Shown here: in pieces, positions 26,801 through 33,221 of the stretch | How the letters are laid out: the number at the start of each line of letters is the position of its first letter | Numbering within the stretch: position 1 is the stretch's first letter | Program-made: the position numbers and the translations under genes | The notes under the pieces: model-generated | What the model was told of the DNA's origin: nothing | The model's database searches: none | Seen by the model: the letters and a program-made list of their open reading frames with translations, nothing else | Origin: Stutzerimonas stutzeri | GTDB lineage: Bacteria > Pseudomonadota > Gammaproteobacteria > Pseudomonadales > Pseudomonadaceae | Direction of reading: 5' to 3' | NCBI RefSeq assembly: GCF_024448695.1 | Contig: NZ_JAMOHY010000005.1 | Location: 124,001-188,000 of the forward strand | DNA length: 64,000 bases

Positions 26801-28216
26801 CAGACTGACGGACTTGCCCGTGCCCGCAGCGCCCTGGATGACCTGGAAACGGGCACCGGAAGTACAGAGTCGAACGACTGCGCGCTGTTCATCGCGCATC
26901 GGGTAACCCTTATCGCGCTCGATACGCGCAATGGCCATCTCCACATCAAGCTGCTTGAGCGTGAAGCGCGCCTCAGGCCGCTGAGCAGCATGGGCGTAAG
27001 CCTGCAGCTCACCTTCAAGCTGGCGGTAGGTTTCAGTCGTGAATTCACGGAAGCGGCCTTCCTGGGGGAGTTCGACAATACCGAGTTGGCGGATAAGCGC
27101 AGATTCAATTGCCGGGATAGCAGGCTCGCCGCCATGCAAAATGGCTAGCTGTGCGGCTGCTCGGTCGAGGGCGTGCTCACCAAAAACTGAGGAGTTACGG
27201 AATACGAGCTGCTCCGCGAATAGGCGAGTTTCTGGGCTCAGGTCACCGCGCTGCAAATCCTGGTGGAGGTTGCTGAGCTGCTCGCGCCATTCAGCGCGTA
27301 GTTCGTCTGAGTCACGCTCCTTCTTTCCCTCGCGTGTGCGCTTAGCTGCGCCGCGCGCTGAATCAGCGCCACTGGCGCCCATCTCATCGAGTGCCTTGAG
27401 TATCTCGATGCGGCGAGTGGAAAACTCCAACACGGTTTCGCGGGAGATGCCTGCCACGCGCAGACCGTTGCGCTCTAAGTCGACTTCAAAGTACTTCGCG
27501 AGCTGAGGGATATCACGGCTCAGAGCATGGGCCAGGTAGCAGTCCCAAAGCGCTGCCAGTTCGGCTTGCCTTTTATAAAGTTCACCGCCATCTAACGGGC
27601 GCCACTGCCCATCAATGCCAAGACAGGCGTTCGGGATCTCAACGTGAACGTGGAGGTGCGGCTCCTGGTTGCGGTTGGTGAAGTGTAAATAGCTGGCAGC
27701 CATGGCCTTGCCGACGTAACGGTCTACCCCTTGGGCGCCGAGCCGATACCCGAAGTATCCCTGCGCTTCGGCATACTCAAAGGCGCGGCGCGACGCCTCC
27801 ATCATCGCTCGCTCGAAAATGATCTGCTGCTCGCGTGGCAGTGAGGCGTAGACAAGGGAAAGAGTCTTGTCGGCATTGAAGCTCGTGGAATACCCGGCCA
27901 AACCAGTTCCGCGCTTAAGTTCTCCAAGGCGACGCTTAGGCACGTACGACTCGCCTGTACGTGGATTCGTGCCGGCCATCAGTGCAGCGTAGTCCCCATC
28001 CTGCGGAGTGATTCCCAGCCCCATTGCCTGGGCACCCTGACCGAGGTACTCGGTCAGCAGCGTGTCGTTTCCGGGCATGTGGTAGTAATCCTCACCCCCG
28101 GTAGACAGCACATGATCGTGCTCGTCGTCGAGAATCCGCCCCTCGCCCCGCTCGAAATAGTTCGCCCGCGCACCGATATCGCCGCCGGTGAATTTGTCGA
28201 TAGTGAAGATCGCCAT
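23840..28216 (-). CDS. MobF (TrwC/TraI-type) relaxase-helicase fused to a TOPRIM primase
   Basis: A 1458-residue protein. Residues 1-300 are the TrwC-type relaxase: tyrosines in RANYFERG (about 20) and EDYYHMPG (about 44), and the metal-binding HLHVHVEIPN (about 187-196). A RecD-like helicase follows with Walker A GAAGTGKS (about 460-467), Walker B VIICDEAGLAD (about 533-543) and late motifs YAMTVHKSQGLT and YVAYTRSR (about 790-830). After a linker, residues from about 1075 form a DUF3991/TOPRIM primase-like region (KVSEGGLDALSLYQ, VDLVYDRDEAGSRH). It would nick oriT, unwind DNA and perhaps prime the complementary strand. The ATG at 28216 overlaps the stop of the accessory gene. Confidence 0.92.
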   Translation of the reverse strand: MAIFTIDKFTGGDIGARANYFERGEGRILDDEHDHVLSTGGEDYYHMPGNDTLLTEYLGQGAQAMGLGITPQDGDYAALMAGTNPRTGESYVPKRRLGELKRGTGLAGYSTSFNADKTLSLVYASLPREQQIIFERAMMEASRRAFEYAEAQGYFGYRLGAQGVDRYVGKAMAASYLHFTNRNQEPHLHVHVEIPNACLGIDGQWRPLDGGELYKRQAELAALWDCYLAHALSRDIPQLAKYFEVDLERNGLRVAGISRETVLEFSTRRIEILKALDEMGASGADSARGAAKRTREGKKERDSDELRAEWREQLSNLHQDLQRGDLSPETRLFAEQLVFRNSSVFGEHALDRAAAQLAILHGGEPAIPAIESALIRQLGIVELPQEGRFREFTTETYRQLEGELQAYAHAAQRPEARFTLKQLDVEMAIARIERDKGYPMRDEQRAVVRLCTSGARFQVIQGAAGTGKSVSLSALREAYEAAGNRVIGLAPSGAAAAELQNSAGIQARTIHSLLMRLENDNPQYREKLKASDVIICDEAGLADLRTLHKLAGFCETAGAKLILVGDGRQLEAVGSASSLDMLTEEVGCAELVQIARQKDPADRSISQAWFEGPAEQGGPDALDMMKARGLLKIPAEGTKDKPLDLIIRDALQARSEGTDWQEILLLADRNQSVRSLNNKIRDHRFEIGELDKAQQIRIPVETGRGDYADLDLVPGDRIMLRKNQKLDGEPVYNGDRANLTAIERVQTGTDDNGEPIYDTKITARLDRTKEEVSWNLSDYASIDHAYAMTVHKSQGLTVDRAFYLTSDSTDRRLAYVAYTRSRYACSFYTDNDQDSLDTLARNTEGFKSKRCALDADKEFRALIRANAEAGLYEDQPIKAQQPSTKDLLEKAGERFEYPTEPKAEPKKSPEIQVMPATQADHDLSVARGFAVTTLIDQPTDTRQKPGKPYELPADAKRVALLAEPLPLPPTPKQDIENERSVASVAGLFRAERERDPERLRELTAAERAGEFTHHEIEDPRFSARSNPRNGLRKLSESTLAPNSGRGRESVLQNHARPGGRATAGMRRHGAGTEVGANMPKQRRVWTRAEQQRETQAIRDRVDLREHAERLGYVKVSGSGSRVRMESKAMDKADPMREITLKPNVKGEPSWVATKAGMGSGLGGDVFHLHQHATGQSFLETRDELRKLAFNKGFDAGARYQGMSAAEREARIEKQRQAEVLKAEVRRAEAFRQYQRTLAEPNQFLLARGISEQTLAETKSRTDRHGNAVFPHVRADGKFTGFERKKEGPALYSKSERGVYVANPSCAKPERIKVSEGGLDALSLYQMDTPQQRALTLYVSSGGNPAEDTARALRGLASRTGARHVDLVYDRDEAGSRHTEALKQLLAEQAPCLQVADRRDDYKMSEGEDPNDLLQRHQIKPVQASPHREQQAITQQAVAAQQSVVREGIEEIRELGRTM

Positions 28217-28557
28217 CACGCCTCCTCGGCGAACAGAGCTTTGAGCTGCTCAGCCACCGCGCGTTGCGCTCCGAGCCGGCTCGCGTGCGCGATCCGGGGC
28301 CCCAGAAGGGCGAAGGCGGATTCGATTTCGGAGCGGATTGCGATTGCTGCGTCCGGCTCCAGGGCGACGGTTTTGGCGTCGTGCAAAGCAAGATCCCCCC
28401 GGACCAGGGCGGCAAGATCTGAGGTCGGAACAGCCTCCAGGATCGCCTGAAGAACGCCTGATTTCGGCACACGAAGATCGCGGGCAAGGCGCTCGAAGGC
28501 AGCCTGCGCCGCCTCACTCACCATGCTTTGCGTGTGGTTTTTACGCTCGAAACTCAT
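28216..28557 (-). CDS. Putative relaxase accessory protein (TrwA-position)
   Basis: A 113-residue helical protein (MSFERKNHTQSMVSEAAQAAFERL...). It occupies the place of TrwA in R388: the first gene after oriT, coupled by a 4-nt overlap to the relaxase gene. The N-terminus could form a short DNA-binding motif, but a ribbon-helix-helix fold cannot be confirmed by eye. The ATG at 28557 has AAGGGGAAG at a good distance; the ATG at 28563 would sit too close to it. Confidence 0.65.
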   Translation of the reverse strand: MSFERKNHTQSMVSEAAQAAFERLARDLRVPKSGVLQAILEAVPTSDLAALVRGDLALHDAKTVALEPDAAIAIRSEIESAFALLGPRIAHASRLGAQRAVAEQLKALFAEEA

Positions 28558-28872
28558 CGCCATCTTCCCCTTCAGGGGGTGGCTACTACCGCTTTAGTAG
28601 TCCACCGATTTCGTTCTCTGCCCGGCTGGCTGGGCTGACACGACTGCACCTCGCGAAGCGAGTGCAGCCGTGTTCAAACCTCCCTCTTAAAACTACAGAA
28701 TCTTTATAGAATATCAACAATATTTTGTTGATCTATTTTCTTCTTTTGCTATCTTTATAGAAACGCGATAGCGTTAATCAAGCATCCTGATAGCTATAGA
28801 GGCATCACGCAGGAATCTTTAGAGATTCTCGATAGAATCTATGCGTACCTTTGTACTTACAGGAGAAACCCA
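28558..28872. other. Candidate oriT and stb operator region
   Basis: 315 bp between the divergent relaxase and stb-like operons, as in R388. It holds a strong hairpin (CTGCAC ... GTGCAG, 28638-28672), the palindrome ATCAACAA-TATT-TTGTTGAT, the 12-mer ATCTTTATAGAA twice (28700-28711, 28751-28762), the hairpin GAATCT-TTAG-AGATTC (28813-28828) and CCTCTATAGC on the minus strand (28793-28802). The TCTATAGC part matches the TrwC nick core as I recall it. Which strand is nicked cannot be settled by eye. Confidence 0.5.
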
Positions 28873-29373
28873 ATGTTCAAGCGCCCCGAAGACGAAGAAG
28901 ACATCAATGCATACCTGCGCGAGATGGCAGAGGAGGAAAAGGCGGTGACAGACCGGCTACGGGCTCTAATCGCGCAAAAGAAGGCAGAGGCCCTTGAAGG
29001 GACGGACTCCGCACGTACTCGTGGGCACGCGACTCGTGTGCTCCGACCGCGAATAGCAGAGCTGAGATCCATGATGCTGCTGGGGCTATCGATTAAAGAG
29101 ATGCTCGATCTGCTGGAGCAGGCAGGCGTAATGGTCAGCTATCACAGCTTGCGCACCTTCCTAAAAAAGCATCTCCCGGCAGAGTACCGCGAGTGTATGG
29201 CCATCGGATCGTCGAAAGGCATCAACCCTTACTCCGGAGAAGAGCAATACCCAGACGCTCAATTTGAAACCCAGCCTACAACACAGGCACCGGCCGCCGC
29301 GGAACAGGCGAAACCTGAAAACGTGAACTCGCTCATCGAGCAGGTGCTCGGGCGAAAAGACCACTCAAGTTAG
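28873..29373 (+). CDS. StbA-like DNA-binding protein
   Basis: A 166-residue protein: charged N-terminal helix (DEEDINAYLREMAEEEKAV), a helix-turn-helix-like middle (MMLLGLSIKEMLDLLEQAGVMVSYHSLRTFLKKHL, about 57-91) and a low-complexity glutamine/alanine tail ending VNSLIEQVLGRK. Its position as first gene of a three-gene operon (this, a P-loop ATPase, a membrane-tailed protein) divergent from the relaxase across the oriT region matches stbA of R388, which binds repeats near oriT and stabilises the plasmid. Family assignment is by synteny. AGGAGAAA precedes the ATG. Confidence 0.7.
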   Translation: MFKRPEDEEDINAYLREMAEEEKAVTDRLRALIAQKKAEALEGTDSARTRGHATRVLRPRIAELRSMMLLGLSIKEMLDLLEQAGVMVSYHSLRTFLKKHLPAEYRECMAIGSSKGINPYSGEEQYPDAQFETQPTTQAPAAAEQAKPENVNSLIEQVLGRKDHSS

Positions 29374-29382
29374 GAGTAACCC

Positions 29383-30174
29383 ATGATTCGAATTCTCTGC
29401 ACCTCGACCAAAGGTGGCGTCGGCAAATCCACCATCGCCCAGCAAGTGGCCACAACATATCTTCTGGACCGCGAGGGCACTGGTACGCTGATTGAGCTCG
29501 ACGACCAGAACGTCGATTCGCGCTGGATGAACAGCTCGAAGATCGAATCACGCCAGATCATTGTTGACGGCGATGCCGGCTTTGCCGTCCTCGACCTTTT
29601 CGAGGAGTTCGCCGGTAAATCTTTCGTGCTCGACATCGGTAACCAGACTGCGGAGGCGGCGCTTGCCGCCATGGGCCGAAATGGCCTTCTAGGCCGGTTC
29701 GATCTGATCCTGGTTCCTGTCAAGGACGTGGGTCAGGACGTAGAGAATGCGAAGCGCACAATCAACAAAATCCGTGAAGATGAGCCCTCCGCAAAAATTG
29801 TTCTGGTTCTCAACGGGCTTAGCCGCAAGACCCAAGACCCGAACGACCGCCGCATCCGGGCTCTGTACGGTGACGTTTTCGACCTCGGCGAAGATCTCGA
29901 TGTACCGGTCCTCATCATGCCCGGCGTCGAGGGTTACGGCTTGTCGCGTAATTTCGGCAAAACCCTGCCAGAAATTGCCGACGGCGCCGATGATCTGATT
30001 GCTCAACTCCGAGAAAAAAGCCTGACCCTCGATCGTAAGGGGAACGGCAAGGAAGCTCGCCGCTGCATGGTGCTGGTCGAGGTAGTGGCGATCGCGAAAG
30101 AAGCCAGCACCTGGATAAAGCAACTGCATTGCAAGTTCGACGAGCTCCGGGGAGCCGACCAGGAGGCCGCATGA
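29383..30174 (+). CDS. StbB-like P-loop ATPase
   Basis: A 263-residue ParA/MinD-superfamily ATPase with deviant Walker A STKGGVGKSTIAQQ (about 8-21), ELDDQNVDSRW, and FVLDIGNQTAE in the Walker B/A' region. In R388 StbB is needed for conjugation and influences plasmid position. It begins 9 bp after the StbA-like gene and overlaps the next gene by 4 nt. Confidence 0.82.
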   Translation: MIRILCTSTKGGVGKSTIAQQVATTYLLDREGTGTLIELDDQNVDSRWMNSSKIESRQIIVDGDAGFAVLDLFEEFAGKSFVLDIGNQTAEAALAAMGRNGLLGRFDLILVPVKDVGQDVENAKRTINKIREDEPSAKIVLVLNGLSRKTQDPNDRRIRALYGDVFDLGEDLDVPVLIMPGVEGYGLSRNFGKTLPEIADGADDLIAQLREKSLTLDRKGNGKEARRCMVLVEVVAIAKEASTWIKQLHCKFDELRGADQEAA

Positions 30175-30899
30175 GCCTGGGCGAGGACAGCATCCAGAGC
30201 ATTTTCGACCTGGTGAACGAGCTGCGAACGCTGATCGTCCGCCTCGACGGCACACCTACACAACCTGGTGTGATTGCTGAAACCGGGCAGCTCACTCGCT
30301 CGATCGCGGCTGCAGTCGAACACATGGGGGAACTGGCCGAACGCTTTGCGGCCGCAGCCGATCTGCATGCCCAACTTGGCAATCTGCCGGCGCAATTGCT
30401 ACGGCCGGACGAGTGTGAGAGCTTTCGCGGATCGGTGCGCGAGGCGATGACCAGCGAGCTCGCATCCGCAGTCGAGTCAGCCCGGGAACGAGCAGCGGAG
30501 GCTGGTGTTTCCATCGCCATCAACGATCTTAGAGAGTTGATTAACGAGGCGATGAAAAAAGCAGAATCCGAAGTTTTTGGTGCGGAAGGCTCCAGGGCAG
30601 ATCTGTTTTACAAGCTGAAAAAGTCCGAGTCAGAGATCAAGCGCCTCACGATCCTGATTGAGAAATTGTCGGGTGATCTACAGCGCATCTCGTCGTTACA
30701 CAGGGGCGAGCTGAATGACCGCGAAGACAAGACCCTGGGGCTGCTCGCGGCTGCGCACCAAAGCGGCCGAAACTGGTCAGTGACCTGTCTCTTGATCGGG
30801 CTACTTTTAGGCGGCGTGTTCGGATCCGGATACCTCGCACCAAAGTTTCAGGCGTGGGCAGCAGAGCTGATCTACAAACCGATTCATCAAGGGCGCTAA
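30171..30899 (+). CDS. StbC-like protein with C-terminal membrane anchor
   Basis: A 242-residue protein: long helical/coiled-coil body (GQLTRSIAAAVEHMGELAERF; LKKSESEIKRLTILIEKL) and one transmembrane segment near the end (SVTCLLIGLLLGGVFGSGYL, about 210-229). Third gene of the stb-like operon; its ATG overlaps the ATPase stop as ATGA. StbC of R388 has no firm role. The name is by synteny only. Confidence 0.65.
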   Translation: MSLGEDSIQSIFDLVNELRTLIVRLDGTPTQPGVIAETGQLTRSIAAAVEHMGELAERFAAAADLHAQLGNLPAQLLRPDECESFRGSVREAMTSELASAVESARERAAEAGVSIAINDLRELINEAMKKAESEVFGAEGSRADLFYKLKKSESEIKRLTILIEKLSGDLQRISSLHRGELNDREDKTLGLLAAAHQSGRNWSVTCLLIGLLLGGVFGSGYLAPKFQAWAAELIYKPIHQGR

Positions 30900-30935
30900 T
30901 AACGCCGAAACCACTACAACGTAGAGGACTGTCGC

Positions 30936-31475
30936 ATGAGCTCTCATAGCGATGACGAAGATTCTTGCGCCCGGGAAAAGCGCGTGACGGATGCGGCCGC
31001 GGCTCTAGCCGCAGCTTTCGTTGGTCCTGCGGGGGCAAGCCCTCTCCAGGAATGCATGCCTGGACTGTTCGACGTGCCATTTCAGTCGAGGGATCTAGAC
31101 GATTTCGGCGGGCTTTACGACTTAAAGCAGCCAGGCCAAGCGGTCCTATATGTCGGGCTGATTGCGGCTGACTACCGTATTGCTCGGCTTGAAACAGATA
31201 ACCGGGCTCTGCGCGCCGCTCTTGCGAGCGGGGATGCGCTGAACGAAAGCAGCCTCACGCTTTTTCCGGGACTTGGGAGTTTCATGGATGCAATGAATTC
31301 GGACATGAAACAAGTAAGTATGACGGGTCTAATGCCCCAGCTAAGGCATTTTGAGCAACGTGTTCGAAACTCAGATACGCGGGCAAAAATTGCTGATGCA
31401 GGACGCGCCCTGCAACTTGAAAGCGCGCGGATTGCAGCTGCAAAGGCTACAGAAGCGGAGCGAAGAGTTGGCTGA
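30936..31475 (+). CDS. Hypothetical protein
   Basis: A 179-residue soluble protein not recognised. It has an alanine-rich start, a central segment (GQAVLYVGLIAADYRIARLETDNRALRAAL) that could pair as a coiled coil, and a helical, basic C-terminus. It is 36 bp after the StbC-like gene with its own AGAGGA site, so it may be a fourth gene of that operon. Confidence 0.6.
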   Translation: MSSHSDDEDSCAREKRVTDAAAALAAAFVGPAGASPLQECMPGLFDVPFQSRDLDDFGGLYDLKQPGQAVLYVGLIAADYRIARLETDNRALRAALASGDALNESSLTLFPGLGSFMDAMNSDMKQVSMTGLMPQLRHFEQRVRNSDTRAKIADAGRALQLESARIAAAKATEAERRVG

Positions 31476-31534
31476 CGAGAGCGGCAACTCTCGCCAGCCG
31501 ATCCGCGGCGGAAAACACGAAAGGAAGAGACCAC

Positions 31535-31633
31535 ATGGTAGAACACTGGTTCCGGTCCATTAGGAGCGTCGCGACTAAGCTGCGCCCAGCGCGCGCCCAC
31601 TGGGCCTCCTCATGTCCGCTTCGCGGGCTTTAG
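31535..31633 (+). CDS. Possible 32-residue peptide
   Basis: ATG preceded by AAGGAAGAG at good spacing; the product begins MVEHWFRSIRSVATK and ends SSCPLRGL. It lies 59 bp after the previous gene and 28 bp before the -35 of small-RNA cassette 2. Amphipathic and basic; function unknown, could be spurious. Confidence 0.3.
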   Translation: MVEHWFRSIRSVATKLRPARAHWASSCPLRGL

Positions 31634-31695
31634 AAGGGAACGGCGCGGGTCGGATTCGAGTTGACGCACGGCAACGTGCCCAATAGTCTGTGAGC

Positions 31696-31759
31696 AAGAA
31701 TAACCCCCACGCCTCGGGCCGGCATTGTCGGTACTGCGCACCAGGGGGTTAGTTTTTTC
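31696..31759 (+). ncRNA. Candidate small RNA, copy 2
   Basis: Second copy of the cassette at 22685-22782: TTGACG (31661-31666), 17-nt spacer, TAGTCT (31684-31689), a predicted transcript of about 64 nt, outer stem TAACCCCC (31701-31708) / GGGGGTTA (31744-31751), TTTTTT end. The inner arm is GTCGGT where copy 1 has GCCGGC; it still pairs with GCCGGC through two G-U pairs. It lies 49 bp upstream of the gene at 31808, so a leader role is also possible. Confidence 0.55.
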
Positions 31760-31807
31760 TGCCCTACCTCTCCTCGATCGCGTACTTGGTCAATATAAGG
31801 ACAAGCA

Positions 31808-32191
31808 ATGCAAGCACTGGATGAACTGCGACTTCGGCCCCCGGTAACAGCAGACGAGATGGCACGCATAGAGGGCAGCCTGCCCACATACATACTGATT
31901 GAGGGTGTTATCAATTCGCTGGCTGAGGCGGAACTGAGAAAGGGTCAGGGCGTATTTGAGAAACTCGGCCGGCAATTGGGTCTCGTTAGATCCCAGCCTA
32001 ACTGGGAAGGCTGGGATGGCTGGGGAGCTGGACGTCAACTTAAATGCGCTGCTTTGCAACACGCCGGATGGATCTATGACGAAAGCCATCTCCCATACCA
32101 GCAGGCAGCACAGGCGTATGAAAAAGTCCGACAGGTATTGCTTTCGCCGGAGTGCCGTTCCGCTGAGGACTTACTGAAGCTGCTCCGATAG
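31808..32191 (+). CDS. Hypothetical protein
   Basis: A 127-residue soluble, mostly helical protein (VTADEMARIEGSLPTYILIEGVINSLAEAEL) with a tryptophan-rich stretch NWEGWDGWG near residue 65. Not recognised. An ATAAGGA site precedes the ATG. It is downstream of small-RNA cassette 2 and 75 bp upstream of a GNAT gene in the same direction. Confidence 0.6.
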   Translation: MQALDELRLRPPVTADEMARIEGSLPTYILIEGVINSLAEAELRKGQGVFEKLGRQLGLVRSQPNWEGWDGWGAGRQLKCAALQHAGWIYDESHLPYQQAAQAYEKVRQVLLSPECRSAEDLLKLLR

Positions 32192-32266
32192 GCGATAACC
32201 ATCCCACTCATTCGCAGCCGGATCGAAAATCCTCGATAAAATCCATCTATATTAGGGACGGGGGAG

Positions 32267-32824
32267 ATGATCATTTTTGATCCCCTTCGCGATTTTTTCC
32301 ACCGACGCCAAGCCACCAAGCTGACCGAGCAAGCCTTGGCCGTCCAGCTGGTGATCGAGCGCTCCGAATCTCTACGCGGCAACTTCGTTTTTCCGGGCCC
32401 CGACATCACGGTCGCAATCCAGCTAGATGGTCAGCACGTGGGTCGGGTCAATTACGGTGTGAGCCCGCTCAACGACCGGGTGTACATCAGCGACTTTCAT
32501 ATTAGCCCCGCACATCGCCGACGCGGTATCGGCTTGGCCGCGCTCTGGCGGCTGTGGTGCCAGTACCTAGTGCCATTGACCCCCATGCACGAGGTTGGAA
32601 CCTCCACTGAGTTTTGGGCTAAGGTGCGCAAGCGATTCGCCGGAGCCGGTGCCAAACTCACACGTGACATTCGCACCTCTGACCAAGATGCTGAACAGCA
32701 GCGCTGGCTGCATCTGGTACCGGAGCCTGAGCATGAACGGCTAATTCGGGAACTAGAGGCATCCCCGGAATGGCCATCCATCAAGGCCGAACTGAAGATG
32801 AGGGAAAACAACAAAGGGCGCTAA
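32267..32824 (+). CDS. GNAT-family acetyltransferase-like protein
   Basis: A 185-residue protein with a GNAT core: beta-strand VYISDFHISPAHRRRGIGLAALWRLW (about 71-96), whose HRRRGIGL is the acetyl-CoA loop. The N-terminal part (FHRRQATKLTEQALAVQLV) and charged C-terminus are not typical of antibiotic acetyltransferases. Substrate unknown. GGGGGAG precedes the ATG; a bidirectional terminator follows. Confidence 0.72.
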   Translation: MIIFDPLRDFFHRRQATKLTEQALAVQLVIERSESLRGNFVFPGPDITVAIQLDGQHVGRVNYGVSPLNDRVYISDFHISPAHRRRGIGLAALWRLWCQYLVPLTPMHEVGTSTEFWAKVRKRFAGAGAKLTRDIRTSDQDAEQQRWLHLVPEPEHERLIRELEASPEWPSIKAELKMRENNKGR

Positions 32825-32838
32825 ATGCGCCCTTTGTC
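32811..32838. terminator. Bidirectional terminator between the GNAT and MvaT-like genes
   Basis: AAAGGGCGC-TAAA-TGCGCCCTTT stem between convergent genes. On the minus strand the run TTTGTTGTTTT follows, on the plus strand TTTGTCTT. Confidence 0.75.
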
Positions 32839-32853
32839 TTGTAGCTCTATAAC

Positions 32854-33204
32854 TTATTGCAGCCAGGAGTCCACAGCTTCAACTCCGTACTGCTCCCGCC
32901 AAGCCTTCAGTACTTTGTGATTACCGCCCTTTGTCTCGACGACTTCACCTGTGTTGGGATTCTTGTAGACCTTAATTTGGCGCTGACGGCGTTGCACCAC
33001 AACGGCAGGAGTGGAGCGAGGGGAAGGGTCAAGGATGTTAATCACATCTCTCAAGCTCATCCCGTACTCAGCTAACAGTGCCCGCAGTTTTTCCTCGAAC
33101 TGAATTTCTTTTTTCAGTTCAGCATCATTTTTCAGTGCATCCAGTTGCTGCAACTGCGCTGCAAGTTGAGCCTCAAGACGTTTGAATTCTGCAAGCTTAC
33201 TCAT
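32854..33204 (-). CDS. MvaT-family xenogeneic silencer (H-NS-like)
   Basis: A 116-residue MvaT/MvaU/Pmr-type protein: N-terminal coiled-coil oligomerisation region (LAEFKRLEAQLAAQLQQLDAL) and C-terminal DNA-binding domain KVYKNPNTGEVVETKGGNHK ending EAVDSWLQ. These proteins bind AT-rich DNA and silence foreign genes; plasmid-borne copies such as Pmr of pCAR1 are thought to lower the cost of carriage. The copy belongs to the element, not the host core. Confidence 0.92.
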   Translation of the reverse strand: MSKLAEFKRLEAQLAAQLQQLDALKNDAELKKEIQFEEKLRALLAEYGMSLRDVINILDPSPRSTPAVVVQRRQRQIKVYKNPNTGEVVETKGGNHKVLKAWREQYGVEAVDSWLQ

Positions 33205-33221
33205 GTAACCCCCGAACTTTA

